Notes under the pieces: model-generated
Told to the model about the DNA's origin: nothing
The model's database searches: none
What the model saw: the letters and a program-made list of their open reading frames with translations, nothing else
Shown: positions 9,200 through 18,456 of the stretch, piece after piece
Position numbering within the stretch: the first letter of the stretch is position 1
Layout: each line of letters starts with the position of its first letter
Position numbers and translations under genes: made by a program
DNA from: JANOZM01 sp031429355
GTDB taxonomy: Bacteria; Pseudomonadota; Gammaproteobacteria; Burkholderiales; Burkholderiaceae_E
Length of the DNA stretch: 64,000 nucleotides
Direction of reading: 5' to 3'
NCBI GenBank assembly: GCA_031429355.1
Contig: JANOZM010000007.1
Span: 62,001-126,000 of the forward strand

Positions 9200-9864
9200 A
9201 AGCTTGGGAAGCTTCACGACCTAAGGCCCGCTGGCTTGTTGCAGCGGGCAGTTTTGCATTGCACGCTGGGGTTGTCGCTGCCGTAATATTTGGTGGTTTA
9301 GCAATCGACTCCGCAATACATCGTAAAGGGCAAATAATGCGCATTGATTCGGCGTCTATTAATGCCGACGTCAAACCACGCCTTCAGGTGCGGCTAATTA
9401 ATCCTGCAACACAGCTAGCACTGGCCGAAGTGAAAGAACAAACTAGCGCTGGCCCGATTGCGTCGAACAATGCCAAACAAGCCGCCTCTGTTCCGGTTAA
9501 GCCTAAAAGAGTGCAAATTGAAGAGGACGCAAGCGAGCAAGGGATCGAAGCTAACGCGCGGCCGTTAACCAGTCTGATGATTGCAGCCGATCTAATTCCC
9601 CCGCAAATTACGCGCCTTAAAGCGCGTATTTGGATCGATGCAACAGGTTTAGCCAACAAAGTTGATCTGTTAACCAAACTTGACGACGAATACGCCGAAA
9701 AACTAATCATCCAAGCAATTTTGGACGCGATCTACATCCCAGCCGAGAAAGATGGTCAGACAGTCGCAAGTGTTGCCGTGTTAGAGTTCGGGCGTGGCGA
9801 GGCTGAGTACGCTGTACCGTTATTTGAAGCCAGCTCAGTTGTCACACCGACCTCAGCTCACTAG
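9169..9864 (+). CDS. TonB-like inner-membrane protein, function unknown
   Basis: A 231-residue protein whose ATG lies 31 bases inside the pilE-like gene; downstream TTG codons at 9184/9187 are alternative starts that barely change the product. Residues about 23-48 form one hydrophobic segment (WLVAAGSFALHAGVVAAVIF), with the HxG turn often seen in TonB. A polar, Lys/Pro-containing linker follows, then a C-terminal ~85-residue region (LTSLMIAADLIPPQ, then KARIWIDATGLANKV) resembling the TonB C-terminal fold, where a V-x-x-DG/TG hairpin is usual. I infer an energy-transducer-like or scaffolding role in the envelope. Its position at the end of the pilus operon hints at a link to pilus passage or anchoring, but this is inference. 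Confidence 0.6.
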   Translation: MDGSRLLAPLKAWEASRPKARWLVAAGSFALHAGVVAAVIFGGLAIDSAIHRKGQIMRIDSASINADVKPRLQVRLINPATQLALAEVKEQTSAGPIASNNAKQAASVPVKPKRVQIEEDASEQGIEANARPLTSLMIAADLIPPQITRLKARIWIDATGLANKVDLLTKLDDEYAEKLIIQAILDAIYIPAEKDGQTVASVAVLEFGRGEAEYAVPLFEASSVVTPTSAH

Positions 9865-9921
9865 CCGAAACCTGAAAAAGTCGTTAAGATCTAAGGCTTT
9901 ACAGAATTCACGGAGATCTTC

Positions 9922-10164
9922 ATGGCTAGAGTTTGCCAAGTAACCGGCAAGGCCCCGATGGTCGGTAACAACGTATCCCACGCTAACAACAGAACCAAGC
10001 GTCGTTTCATGCCTAACTTGCAATATCGCAAGTTTTGGATTGAAAGCGAGAACCGCTGGGTTCGCTTACGTGTTTCGAACGCCGGCCTACGCCTCATCGA
10101 CAAAAACGGTATTGACGCCGTTTTAGCAAAATTAAAATCAGCAAGCGAGGCCATCCATGCGTGA
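9922..10164 (+). CDS. rpmB: 50S ribosomal protein L28
   Basis: An 80-residue bL28. MARVCQVTGKAPMVGNNVSH and NRTKRRFMPNLQ are nearly invariant in proteobacterial L28, which binds 23S rRNA in the large subunit. A GGAG-type site at 9912-9915 serves the ATG at 9922. The stop overlaps rpmG by eight bases, so the two are translated together. The length is normal, with a slightly extended C-terminus. Confidence 0.97.
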   Translation: MARVCQVTGKAPMVGNNVSHANNRTKRRFMPNLQYRKFWIESENRWVRLRVSNAGLRLIDKNGIDAVLAKLKSASEAIHA

Positions 10165-10312
10165 AAAGATTAAGTTAGAGTCCACTGCTGGTACCGGTCA
10201 CTTTTACACGACCGACAAGAACAAGCGTACCAAGCCAGAAAAAATGGAACTCAAAAAGTACGACCCAGTTGTACGCAAGCATGTGATCTACAAAGAAACA
10301 AAAATTAAGTAG
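10157..10312 (+). CDS. rpmG: 50S ribosomal protein L33
   Basis: A 51-residue bL33, MREKIKLESTAGTGHFYTTD onward, ending in VYKETKIK-like sequence. It contains no cysteine, so it is the zinc-independent (C-minus) form. The ATG at 10157 lies within the 3' end of rpmB. It is followed by a strong terminator. The rpmB-rpmG pair is one of the most conserved bacterial operons. Confidence 0.97.
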   Translation: MREKIKLESTAGTGHFYTTDKNKRTKPEKMELKKYDPVVRKHVIYKETKIK

Positions 10313-10345
10313 GCGTTTTTGTTTTTGCGTAGTTCAAGATGTAAT

Positions 10346-10377
10346 AAAAAAAGCCACTTTTAAAAGTGGCTTTTTTA
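10346..10377 (+). terminator. Rho-independent terminator after rpmBG
   Basis: The nearly perfect palindrome AAAAAAGCCACTTT / AAAGTGGCTTTTTT has T-runs on both sides, so it can work in both directions: after rpmG on the plus strand and after the convergent desaturase gene on the minus strand. Confidence 0.9.
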
Positions 10378-10465
10378 TTTGCTACGATCAATTGTTTCTG
10401 ATTGTTCGCTCTATGATTACAACGCGTTGTTAAATTAACGCGCTGTAACTACCAAGCTGGTTCCA

Positions 10466-11629
10466 TTACATCGCGTAACTGCGAACCCGCAATGACATCT
10501 CTTGCAGCTTGGCATTGCCGCTGGCTTCAGCGCGTTGGCACCAAGCTTGTAGCTGCTGTAACAACTGCTCACGGCTTTGACTGCCACGGGCCCAAATTGC
10601 ACTTAGCTCTTCACGCATCGTTACCAATTGCTTAACGCGTTCGTTACTTTCTAAGAAATTTGCAATTTTAGCCTTTTGCGCCTCGGGCCAATGCACATCG
10701 TCAACGTGCAACCAGCGCTTGGCTAGATCCGACATATTTTGCGCTTTGCACTCTTTGCGAATGGTTCGAGCGTAGGCAGCCATTAAGTCGTAGCGGTGAT
10801 GAATTACTGCCTGCAACGCATCAAAATCTAGCTGGGTGCGTGCTTCGACAAACTTAGGCTTAGGCGCAACTTTCTTAACCGTAGCCAGACCAAAGAAGGA
10901 TAAGATTTTGATATACATCCAACCAATATCAAATTCGTACCACTGGTTTGAAAACTTTGCCGAAGTAGCAAACGCGTGGTGGTTGTTATGCAGCTCTTCC
11001 CCACCAATGATAAGACCCCAAGGCACGATATTACGCGACTGGTCCGGCGCATCGAAATTCCGATAACCCGTGTGGTGCCCAACTCCGTTAATTATGCCGG
11101 CAGCCATAATTGGAATCCAAACCATTTGAATTGCAAAAACTGAAATACCCGCAAAGCCAAACAATAAAATGTTAACCACTAGCGTTAAATAGATACCCGC
11201 CATCGTGTGCTTCGAGTACAAGTTGCGCTCGATCCAATCATCAGGGGCACCGTGACCATACTTGTCTTCGGTTTCTTGATTCCGCGATTCGACTCGATAC
11301 AACTCGGCTCCTTGGAACAACACTTTTTTAATGCCGTGCGTTACCGGGCTGTGTGGATCGTCAGCCGTTTCGCATTTAGCATGGTGCTTGCGATGGACAG
11401 CTGACCATTGACGCGTAACCATACCGGTATTGCACCAGAGCCAAAAACGAAACACATGCGAAACAGCCGGATGCAGATCAAGCGCGCGGTGCGCTTGGCA
11501 TCGATGCAAATATAAAGTGACGCCAGCAATAGTGAGCTGCGTCGCAAAAATTGCGTACAAACCAATTTGCCACCAACTCGCATCGGTGAAACCACGATAG
11601 CCCCAATTTAGCAGGGTGTACCAATCCAT
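10466..11629 (-). CDS. Acyl-CoA (stearoyl-type) delta-9 fatty acid desaturase
   Basis: A 387-residue membrane-bound desaturase. It has the three histidine boxes of the acyl-CoA desaturase family: LHRCQAHRA, HRKHHAKC and ELHNNHHAF, plus NGVGHHTGY; these bind the di-iron centre that introduces a cis double bond. Hydrophobic segments flank the boxes, as expected for an integral inner-membrane enzyme controlling membrane fluidity. The C-terminal ~100 residues are a charged, probably helical extension. The order purN-rsmB-desaturase on one strand is common in Burkholderiales. A short dyad, GACC-AAAC-GGTC, at 11647-11658 just upstream of the start could be a TetR-type operator, but it is too short to call. 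Confidence 0.9.
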   Translation of the reverse strand: MDWYTLLNWGYRGFTDASWWQIGLYAIFATQLTIAGVTLYLHRCQAHRALDLHPAVSHVFRFWLWCNTGMVTRQWSAVHRKHHAKCETADDPHSPVTHGIKKVLFQGAELYRVESRNQETEDKYGHGAPDDWIERNLYSKHTMAGIYLTLVVNILLFGFAGISVFAIQMVWIPIMAAGIINGVGHHTGYRNFDAPDQSRNIVPWGLIIGGEELHNNHHAFATSAKFSNQWYEFDIGWMYIKILSFFGLATVKKVAPKPKFVEARTQLDFDALQAVIHHRYDLMAAYARTIRKECKAQNMSDLAKRWLHVDDVHWPEAQKAKIANFLESNERVKQLVTMREELSAIWARGSQSREQLLQQLQAWCQRAEASGNAKLQEMSLRVRSYAM

Positions 11630-11806
11630 ATTTACTCCAGAATAAAGACCAAACGGTCATTGTTATGTTTATTTTGTCTAGTGTATCCGCTCTAAACAAT
11701 TCGCGCTTAACAATCATTGTCGCAACGGCTCAACGTACGGAAACAAGCCGCCAAATGACAACAAGCAAACCACAAGCGGACCACAAGCTCGGATACAAAA
11801 ATCGTT

Positions 11807-13123
11807 TTACTGAATACTTTTAGCTTCAACTTTGCGTGTAAAAACACAAACAAAAAAACCATCCGCATCGACTTGATGCGGCAGTAGTTGGGCCTGACTT
11901 GTTTTTTCTAAAGTGACGGGATGTTGCACTGCTTCAAACGCCAACTCAAAATCGCCACCACTTTTAGCTTGTTTTTCTAAAAACCGTTTGGTAATGACGC
12001 GATTTTCTATAGAGAACAGCGAACAGGTTGAATAAATTAACTTGCCACCCGGACGCACCATCAAAGAAGCCGCCGTCAAAATACTTAACTGTTGCTCTTG
12101 CAAACTCGAAAGCCCTGCGGGTTGTTGACGCCACTTTAAATCGGGGTTGCGCCGCCAAGTACCAGAACCAGAACAAGGTGAGTCAACCAATACACAATCG
12201 GCTTTTTTGTTGAAACGTTTTAGCTTCGGATCGTGTTCTGAGTCGAGCAACATAGGTTGCACATTGGTAGCACCCGAGCGCGCCAATCGCGGGCGCATTC
12301 TATTTAAACGTGCAGCAGAAATGTCGAGCGCATAAATTTGCCCACTATTTCGCATCATGTCGGCCAAGGCTAAAGTTTTGCCCCCTGCCCCAGCGCAAAA
12401 ATCAACCACGGTTTGGCCGCGTTTTGCATTGACTATATGCGCCAACCATTGGCTTCCCGCATCTTGCACTTCAAACTCGCCCGCTTGAAACGAAGTGGTT
12501 TTATCCAGAGCGGGTTTACCCCGAACGCGCAAGGCATTGGGTAACCAGGTAATAATTTCTGCTTCAATTCCGGCCGCTAACAAATTGGCTTGTACTTGTT
12601 CGCGCGTCGCTTTGCCTGTATTGATTCGCAGGTCTAGCGGCGCTGGTTTTAAAGCCGCACGGCCAATCTCTAAAGTAGCTTTTGTGCCGTGGTCACTCAC
12701 CATTAAATCGTAGGCCCAATCCGGCAAGCTTGCTTCGACTTGTGGGCGCAACGGGGTTGCTTTTACATTGGGATCATCACGCTGCTTAATCATGCTGGTA
12801 ATCCACTCTTGATCGCGAGCAGTTAGCTCTAGTGGTTTTGCATAAGCCTGAACCCCTTCATCAAACAAACCACGATTAAACATCGAAGTTAAAACAAAGC
12901 TACGCTCGGGTGCGCCGCCTAAGCTACTAGTCCAGTGGCTGTATAGACGACGATTTCGCAAAATATCAAACAGCGTTTCGGATATCCAATGCCGATCGCG
13001 GCGACCAATTTCTCGGTTACGTACAAAAAAATCGCGGGCCATCATGTCGGCTGGTGCCTCTAGGCGACTGATCTCTTTTACGGCGGCTAAAGTGGCTTTA
13101 AACAAACCAGAACCAATCAACAT
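11807..13123 (-). CDS. rsmB: RsmB-type 16S rRNA (cytosine-C5) methyltransferase
   Basis: A 438-residue NOL1/NOP2/Sun-family enzyme using S-adenosylmethionine. The SAM-binding loop is VVDFCAGAGGKTLALA, and the two catalytic cysteines lie in DSPCSGSGTWRRNPDLKWR and YSTCSLFSIEN. An N-terminal all-helical region of about 170 residues precedes the catalytic domain. The protein is of the short RsmB-like form typical of betaproteobacteria (not fused to NusB), so the exact target base (C967 in E. coli) is inferred from family. It overlaps the 3' end of purN by seven bases. Confidence 0.85.
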   Translation of the reverse strand: MLIGSGLFKATLAAVKEISRLEAPADMMARDFFVRNREIGRRDRHWISETLFDILRNRRLYSHWTSSLGGAPERSFVLTSMFNRGLFDEGVQAYAKPLELTARDQEWITSMIKQRDDPNVKATPLRPQVEASLPDWAYDLMVSDHGTKATLEIGRAALKPAPLDLRINTGKATREQVQANLLAAGIEAEIITWLPNALRVRGKPALDKTTSFQAGEFEVQDAGSQWLAHIVNAKRGQTVVDFCAGAGGKTLALADMMRNSGQIYALDISAARLNRMRPRLARSGATNVQPMLLDSEHDPKLKRFNKKADCVLVDSPCSGSGTWRRNPDLKWRQQPAGLSSLQEQQLSILTAASLMVRPGGKLIYSTCSLFSIENRVITKRFLEKQAKSGGDFELAFEAVQHPVTLEKTSQAQLLPHQVDADGFFVCVFTRKVEAKSIQ

Positions 13124-13758
13124 AATTTGCCTTGGGCTTGTGCATCGGATTGCACAGCGGTTTGCGCGCTGGATTGCGTCTTAAAGTTCACTTTTTTCTC
13201 AATTAATAAAGACAACGATTGAATGTACAACTCATGCTCGATGCCAAGCACACGCTGCCCCAAAGACGCTTCGTCATCGTCCTTTAGCACCGGTACTTTG
13301 GCTTGCAAAATAGTAGGGCCGTGGTCTAGCTCAGGCGTTACAAAATGCACAGTGGCACCATGCTCGCTTACTTTGGCCTGTAACGCCTGACGGTGAGTAT
13401 GTAAGCCGGGAAAACTAGGTAACAACGAGGGGTGAATATTCACTAAACGGCCTAAAAAATGATTAACAAAAGCAGGCGTCAAAATTCGCATAAAACCCGC
13501 CAAAACAACCCAGTCAGGCGCTAACGCATCGACTTGCTTAAGCAACGCGGCATCAAACGCTGCACGCGACTCGAAACTGCGATACGGCAATAAACTGGTT
13601 GATAAATTCATGGCCTGAGCGCTGATTAATCCCTCGCATGGATCGCGATCACCAATGACATGACAGACTTGCGCATCAAGACGCCCGCTCTGGCAGGCGC
13701 GTGCGATTGACAACATATTGCTACCACGGCCCGAGATAAGTACAACTAACTTGTTCAT
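13117..13758 (-). CDS. purN: Phosphoribosylglycinamide formyltransferase
   Basis: A 213-residue PurN, which transfers a formyl group from 10-formyl-tetrahydrofolate to GAR in purine synthesis. It shows SGRGSNM near the N-terminus (phosphate binding), the folate-site segment AGFMRILTPAFV, the catalytic NIHPSLLPSFPGLHTHRQAL and the catalytic Asp in PELDHGPTI. The last ~25 residues (Gln/Ser/Ala-rich) are an extension beyond the usual family end and overlap the rsmB start. Confidence 0.95.
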   Translation of the reverse strand: MNKLVVLISGRGSNMLSIARACQSGRLDAQVCHVIGDRDPCEGLISAQAMNLSTSLLPYRSFESRAAFDAALLKQVDALAPDWVVLAGFMRILTPAFVNHFLGRLVNIHPSLLPSFPGLHTHRQALQAKVSEHGATVHFVTPELDHGPTILQAKVPVLKDDDEASLGQRVLGIEHELYIQSLSLLIEKKVNFKTQSSAQTAVQSDAQAQGKLC

Positions 13759-13900
13759 ACCCCGATTTTAGCTGAGACTAAGATTCACAGCCAGTTGCAC
13801 AACGCAAGCAAGCCCTAGGTGCGGCGCTAGATTCGCTTTAAACTGAACGCTATTCGCTTTTTCTGAATCCACCTGCCTCTTGCTCCGTTAGTTGCCCTCG

Positions 13901-14899
13901 ATGTTGATAACCCGCCTTACTTCTAAACAAGCGCTTCGTAAAACCGCCAGCGCAGGCTTACCTGTGGCCACTCAACGCACAGCCGTTACTATCGGTAACT
14001 TCGATGGTGTACATCGCGGGCATCAAGCTCTGTTTGCAGCGCTAGAAGTACAAGCAAAAGCTTTAAATCTAAAAACCTGCGCGGTTTGTTTTGAGCCTCA
14101 CCCGCGCGAGTTTTTTGCAAAAGACCAAGCCCCGCCACGCATTAACTCGACGCGCAATAAGTTGCGTAACCTAGGTGCGGTTGGTTTAGATCAAGTGGCC
14201 GTTTTACGGTTTGATCAAACCTTAGCTAATTGGACTCCCGATCAGTTTGTTCAATGGTTACTGGTCGATCAACTAAATACTGCACTGCTCATTGTTGGGG
14301 ATGATTTTCGGTTTGGTAAAGGGCGTGCAGGTGATTTTGCTTGGCTTAAATCGGTCGCGCCGCGCTACGGGTTTACCGTTAGTAGTATGCCTACTGTAAC
14401 CACGCTAGAAATTAAAGACCCTGACAATACAAACGAAGTAAGTTCGCTACGAGTATCGAGCTCGTTAGTACGCCAGAGCCTAACCGAAGGTAACTTCAAG
14501 CAAACCCGCGAGTTGCTTGGTCGCCCCTACCAAATTGAAGGCCATGTCATTCACGGTAAAAAACTGGGCCGCACCCTTGGGTTTCCCACTTTAAATATTT
14601 CTGTAGGTCCACAACGACCCGCATTGCATGGCATTTATGTCGTCACTATTCATGGTTTAAGCGAAAAACCATTACAAGGCGTTGCAAGTTTAGGGACTAG
14701 ACCTGCGGTAGAAACCAATGGCCGCTTTTTACTCGAAGTGTTTGTGTTCGACTGGCAAGGCGACGCCTATGGGCGCTTGCTTAGTGTAGAGTTCCACCAC
14801 AAATTGCGTGGCGAATTGAAGTACGAAGGCTTAGAGCCATTAAAACTACAAATTGCCCAAGACGTGCGCGACACGCGCCAATGGTTCTTAGCGCAATAA
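13901..14899 (+). CDS. ribF: Bifunctional riboflavin kinase / FAD synthetase
   Basis: A 332-residue protein from the ATG at 13901 (an in-frame TTG nine bases upstream is possible but not needed). The N-terminal FMN adenylyltransferase domain has IGNFDGVHRGHQALF; the C-terminal flavokinase domain has GHVIHGKKLGRTLGFPTLNI and the late EFHHKLRGELKY segment. It makes FMN and FAD from riboflavin. It starts a cluster ribF-ileS-lspA that is widely conserved in proteobacteria. Confidence 0.96.
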   Translation: MLITRLTSKQALRKTASAGLPVATQRTAVTIGNFDGVHRGHQALFAALEVQAKALNLKTCAVCFEPHPREFFAKDQAPPRINSTRNKLRNLGAVGLDQVAVLRFDQTLANWTPDQFVQWLLVDQLNTALLIVGDDFRFGKGRAGDFAWLKSVAPRYGFTVSSMPTVTTLEIKDPDNTNEVSSLRVSSSLVRQSLTEGNFKQTRELLGRPYQIEGHVIHGKKLGRTLGFPTLNISVGPQRPALHGIYVVTIHGLSEKPLQGVASLGTRPAVETNGRFLLEVFVFDWQGDAYGRLLSVEFHHKLRGELKYEGLEPLKLQIAQDVRDTRQWFLAQ

Positions 14900-14910
14900 A
14901 AAAATTAAAC

Positions 14911-14970
14911 TCTGTTTTACTTTTACAAACCCCGTTTTACTTAAATTAACCCTGTTTTACTTTTATCAAA
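14911..14970 (+). repeat. Three 20-bp tandem repeats before ileS
   Basis: Three copies with an exact 20-base period (14911-14930, 14931-14950, 14951-14970), each with the core GTTTTACTT at the same place. The copies differ at a few positions outside the core. The last copy ends seven bases before the ileS start codon, so the array occupies the ribosome-binding region, and no clear Shine-Dalgarno sequence is present there. Confidence 0.75.
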
Positions 14971-14977
14971 GTCAATT

Positions 14978-17839
14978 ATGTCGGACCAGCAAAACAAAGG
15001 CCCTAGTTACCGCGCCACACTTAATCTTCCAGACACACCCTTCCCTATGCGCGGCGATCTTGCTAAACGCGAGCCGGGTTGGGTTAAACAATGGGACGAT
15101 AAAGGTATTTACAAGCGCATCCGACAAGTGAGTAAAGGCCGCCCTATTTGGGTTTTGCATGACGGCCCGCCTTATGCCAATAACGATATTCATATTGGCC
15201 ACGCGGTTAACAAAGTGCTTAAAGACATTATTGTTAAAAGTAAAAACATGGCCGGCCTCGATGCACGTTATGTGCCCGGATGGGACTGCCATGGCATGCC
15301 TATCGAAGTGCAAATTGAAAAACTGCATGGGCGTAATTTGCCCGCGCGTGAAGTCATTGCAAAATCACGCGCTTACGCGACCGAGCAAATTGCCAAACAG
15401 AAAAAAGACTTCATGCGCTTAGGCGTGTTGGGCGAGTGGGACAACCCCTACTTGACCATGGCACCGGGCAACGAAGCAGACGAGTTGCGTGCCCTAGGCC
15501 GCTTAGTCGAAAGTGGCTATGTCTATCGCGGACTCAAACCCGTAAACTGGTGCTTCGATTGCTGCTCGGCGTTAGCCGAAGCAGAAGTTGAATATGCTGA
15601 CAAAGTCGATTTGGCAGTTGATGTTGGGTTTGCATTTTTAGCCCACCAGCATGACAAACTAGCGACTGCCTTTGGCGTGTCTAGCCAGACCATTGCCAGC
15701 AAGCCTGGCTATGCCGTTGTCTGGACGACAACCCCTTGGACATTACCCGCCAACCAAGCATTAAATTTACACCCCGAGTTCGATTATGCCTTGGTCGAAA
15801 CTGTGCGCGATGGTAAAGACACTTGGTTAATTTTAGCCAACGAGCGCGTTGAAGCCTGCCTAAAAGACTTTGGCCTCGAAGGAAAAGTCGTTGCTACTTG
15901 TAAAGGTGAAGCACTTTCGTTAGTCGAATTTCAGCACCCGTTTTACGATCGCGTTGCACCGGTTTACTTAGGAAGCTATGTAACTTTAGATTCTGGTACC
16001 GGTCTGGTTCACTCATCACCAGCTTACGGTGTAGAAGACTTTTTGTCGTGCAAACAGCATGGCATGACCGATGCGCAAATTATCAACCCAGTCACCGGTA
16101 ATGGCACCTATGCTTCAACCGAGCCATTGTTTGCGGGTCAAAAAATTTGGGAAGCTAACCCAAAAATTGTAGAGCTGATGAAAGAAAAAGGCGTGTTGTT
16201 CCGCGTCTTTAAATATACCCACAGTTATATGCATTGTTGGCGCCATAAAACGCCCGTAATTTATCGCGCATCCAGTCAATGGTTTGCGGGCATGGATTTA
16301 AAGCCCAAAAACGGTGGACCAACATTGCGTGAGACGGCACTTAAAGGAATTTCGGAAACGACCTTTTATCCTGCATGGGGCCAAGCGCGTTTACACGGCA
16401 TGATTGCAAACCGCCCCGACTGGACCTTATCGCGGCAACGCCAATGGGGCGTACCGATGGCGTTTTTTGTTCATAAAGAAACCGGCCAGCTACATCCACG
16501 CACGCAAGAGTTATTAGAAAAAGTTGCACAGCGCGTTGCAAAAGAAGGGATTGAATGTTGGCAGAACATCGAGCCCTCCGATTTATTGCCAGCCAACGAA
16601 GCAAATGACTACGTAAAAAACAAAGACACGCTCGATGTTTGGTTCGACTCGGGAACGACTCATCAAACGGTGTTGCGCGGATCGCATGCCGAGCAATCGG
16701 CGTTTCCCGCTGACTTGTATTTAGAAGGCTCGGATCAGCATCGTGGTTGGTTTCATTCGTCGTTACTCACCTCGTCAATGCTTAATGGCCAGCCGCCTTA
16801 TAAAGCATTGCTAACCCACGGCTTTGTAGTAGATGGACAAGGCAAAAAAATGTCGAAGTCAGTCGGCAATGTCGTGGCACCGCAAAAGGTTTCTGATTCA
16901 TTAGGCGCAGAAATTTTACGTCTGTGGGTCGCCTCAACTGATTACTCGGGCGAGCTTTCGGTTTCGGACGAAATTTTAAAACGCGTTGTCGAAATTTATC
17001 GCCGGATTCGCAATACGCTGCGCTTTTTATTAGCCAATGTTAGCGATTTCGATTTTGCAACCCAACAAGTAGCTGCAGAAGATTTATTCGAAATCGATCG
17101 TTACGCCTTGGCCCTTACCAGCCAAATGCAAACTGAAGTGTTAGCCGCTTACGAGCGCTACGAATTTCATCCTGCAGTGGCTCGCTTGCAAACTTTTTGT
17201 TCCGACGACTTGGGCTCGTTTTATTTAGATATTTTGAAAGACCGTCTCTACACAACTGCGCCTAACAGCTTGGCACGACGTTCGGCACAAACCGCTGTTT
17301 GGCAAATCACCAACGCGTTATTACGTCTGGTGGCACCGATTATGTCGTTTACGGCTGAAGAAGCATGGCCGCTGTTTGCACCCAATGAATATAAAGCCAG
17401 CGAAGAAACTATTTTTACGCAAGTGTATGCAACCTTGCCCGTTTTTGATGATGCGGACGCTTTAATCGCTAAGTGGACCCGCCTGCGTGAATTACGTGGC
17501 ACAGTGCAAAAAGATTTAGAGGCGCTACGCACCGCGGGTTCAATTGGATCGTCATTGCAAGCTGAAATTCAACTAGAGGCCAACGCACAAGATTTTGCTT
17601 TGCTCGACAGCCTAAAAGAAGACTTAAAGTTCTTGTTTATTACTTCGACCGTTGGCATTACAAAGGCGGCTAATCCTGATGCAGAGCTTGGTATTAAAGC
17701 GACCGCTTCTACACAACCAAAGTGCGAGCGTTGCTGGCATTACCGCAGCGACGTGGGACGCAACCCAGAGCATCCGCAGCTATGTGGTCGCTGTGATGAC
17801 AATTTGCACGGCAAAGGTGAAAGTCGCACATTTGCTTGA
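14978..17839 (+). CDS. ileS: Isoleucyl-tRNA synthetase
   Basis: A 953-residue class Ia synthetase. The HIGH motif is at residues 72-75 (in NNDIHIGHAVNKVL) and KMSKS at 624-628. A long CP1 editing domain lies in between, with VVWTTTPWTLPANQALNL, the threonine-rich editing-site peptide. The C-terminal zinc finger (CERCWHYR, then CGRC) marks the bacterial type 1 enzyme, which is generally mupirocin-sensitive, but sensitivity cannot be read from sequence alone. The gene sits between ribF and lspA, the usual arrangement, and its start is directly preceded by a 20-bp tandem repeat. Confidence 0.97.
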   Translation: MSDQQNKGPSYRATLNLPDTPFPMRGDLAKREPGWVKQWDDKGIYKRIRQVSKGRPIWVLHDGPPYANNDIHIGHAVNKVLKDIIVKSKNMAGLDARYVPGWDCHGMPIEVQIEKLHGRNLPAREVIAKSRAYATEQIAKQKKDFMRLGVLGEWDNPYLTMAPGNEADELRALGRLVESGYVYRGLKPVNWCFDCCSALAEAEVEYADKVDLAVDVGFAFLAHQHDKLATAFGVSSQTIASKPGYAVVWTTTPWTLPANQALNLHPEFDYALVETVRDGKDTWLILANERVEACLKDFGLEGKVVATCKGEALSLVEFQHPFYDRVAPVYLGSYVTLDSGTGLVHSSPAYGVEDFLSCKQHGMTDAQIINPVTGNGTYASTEPLFAGQKIWEANPKIVELMKEKGVLFRVFKYTHSYMHCWRHKTPVIYRASSQWFAGMDLKPKNGGPTLRETALKGISETTFYPAWGQARLHGMIANRPDWTLSRQRQWGVPMAFFVHKETGQLHPRTQELLEKVAQRVAKEGIECWQNIEPSDLLPANEANDYVKNKDTLDVWFDSGTTHQTVLRGSHAEQSAFPADLYLEGSDQHRGWFHSSLLTSSMLNGQPPYKALLTHGFVVDGQGKKMSKSVGNVVAPQKVSDSLGAEILRLWVASTDYSGELSVSDEILKRVVEIYRRIRNTLRFLLANVSDFDFATQQVAAEDLFEIDRYALALTSQMQTEVLAAYERYEFHPAVARLQTFCSDDLGSFYLDILKDRLYTTAPNSLARRSAQTAVWQITNALLRLVAPIMSFTAEEAWPLFAPNEYKASEETIFTQVYATLPVFDDADALIAKWTRLRELRGTVQKDLEALRTAGSIGSSLQAEIQLEANAQDFALLDSLKEDLKFLFITSTVGITKAANPDAELGIKATASTQPKCERCWHYRSDVGRNPEHPQLCGRCDDNLHGKGESRTFA

Positions 17840-17912
17840 TACATTAGGTTACAGCACAGGTAATTAATTTCACCACCAACAACGTAGCACTTTAAATTTT
17901 TTAAGAACTCGC

Positions 17913-18404
17913 ATGGCAAAAAAGACTAATTCAGGCTTAACTTGGTGGTTGTGTTTAGCCACCCTAATTATAGTGATAGATCAGCTCGCTAAAATATTAG
18001 CCGTTCGCAGTTTTCAAATTGGTGAACGAAAAGCCATCATTCCGGGGTTTTTCGATTTAACGCTGCTTTATAACAAAGGCGCTGCGTTTAGTTTCTTGGC
18101 CGGAGCTGGCGGTTGGCAGCGCTGGTTTTTTACTATTTTTGGCCTTATTGCATCCATCGTTATTATTTGGATGTTGGCCAAACATGGCGCGCAAAAATTG
18201 TTTGCAACGGCCCTAACCCTTATTTTGGGTGGTGCTGTTGGCAACGTAATCGATCGGGTTTATCAAGGCCAAGTAACAGACTTTTTGTTGTTCTATCACG
18301 ACCGTTGGTTCTTCCCAGCCTTTAACGTAGCTGATTCTGCTATCACCGTGGGCGCAATATTGCTTATCCTAGACGAACTGTTGCGGGTTAGGCGCGCGCG
18401 CTAA
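17913..18404 (+). CDS. lspA: Lipoprotein signal peptidase (signal peptidase II)
   Basis: A 163-residue inner-membrane aspartic protease that removes the signal peptide of diacylglyceryl-prolipoproteins. Four hydrophobic segments are visible. Conserved blocks are IDQLAKILA, NKGAAFSFL, GGAVGNVIDRVYQGQVTDF and FPAFNVADSAI; the catalytic aspartates are those in GNVIDR and NVADS. The window codes several lipoproteins that would be substrates (the ggt product, the 35.1-kb lipoprotein). Confidence 0.96.
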   Translation: MAKKTNSGLTWWLCLATLIIVIDQLAKILAVRSFQIGERKAIIPGFFDLTLLYNKGAAFSFLAGAGGWQRWFFTIFGLIASIVIIWMLAKHGAQKLFATALTLILGGAVGNVIDRVYQGQVTDFLLFYHDRWFFPAFNVADSAITVGAILLILDELLRVRRAR

Positions 18405-18456
18405 AGCCCGTGAGCAATTAGCTTTTGGTGCATTCCATTAAAGGATTTTGATCTCA

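Noticed and set aside
11647..11658. GACC-AAAC-GGTC dyad before the desaturase gene as a TetR operator
   Set aside because: Four-base arms are too short to separate from chance, and no regulator gene is next to it.
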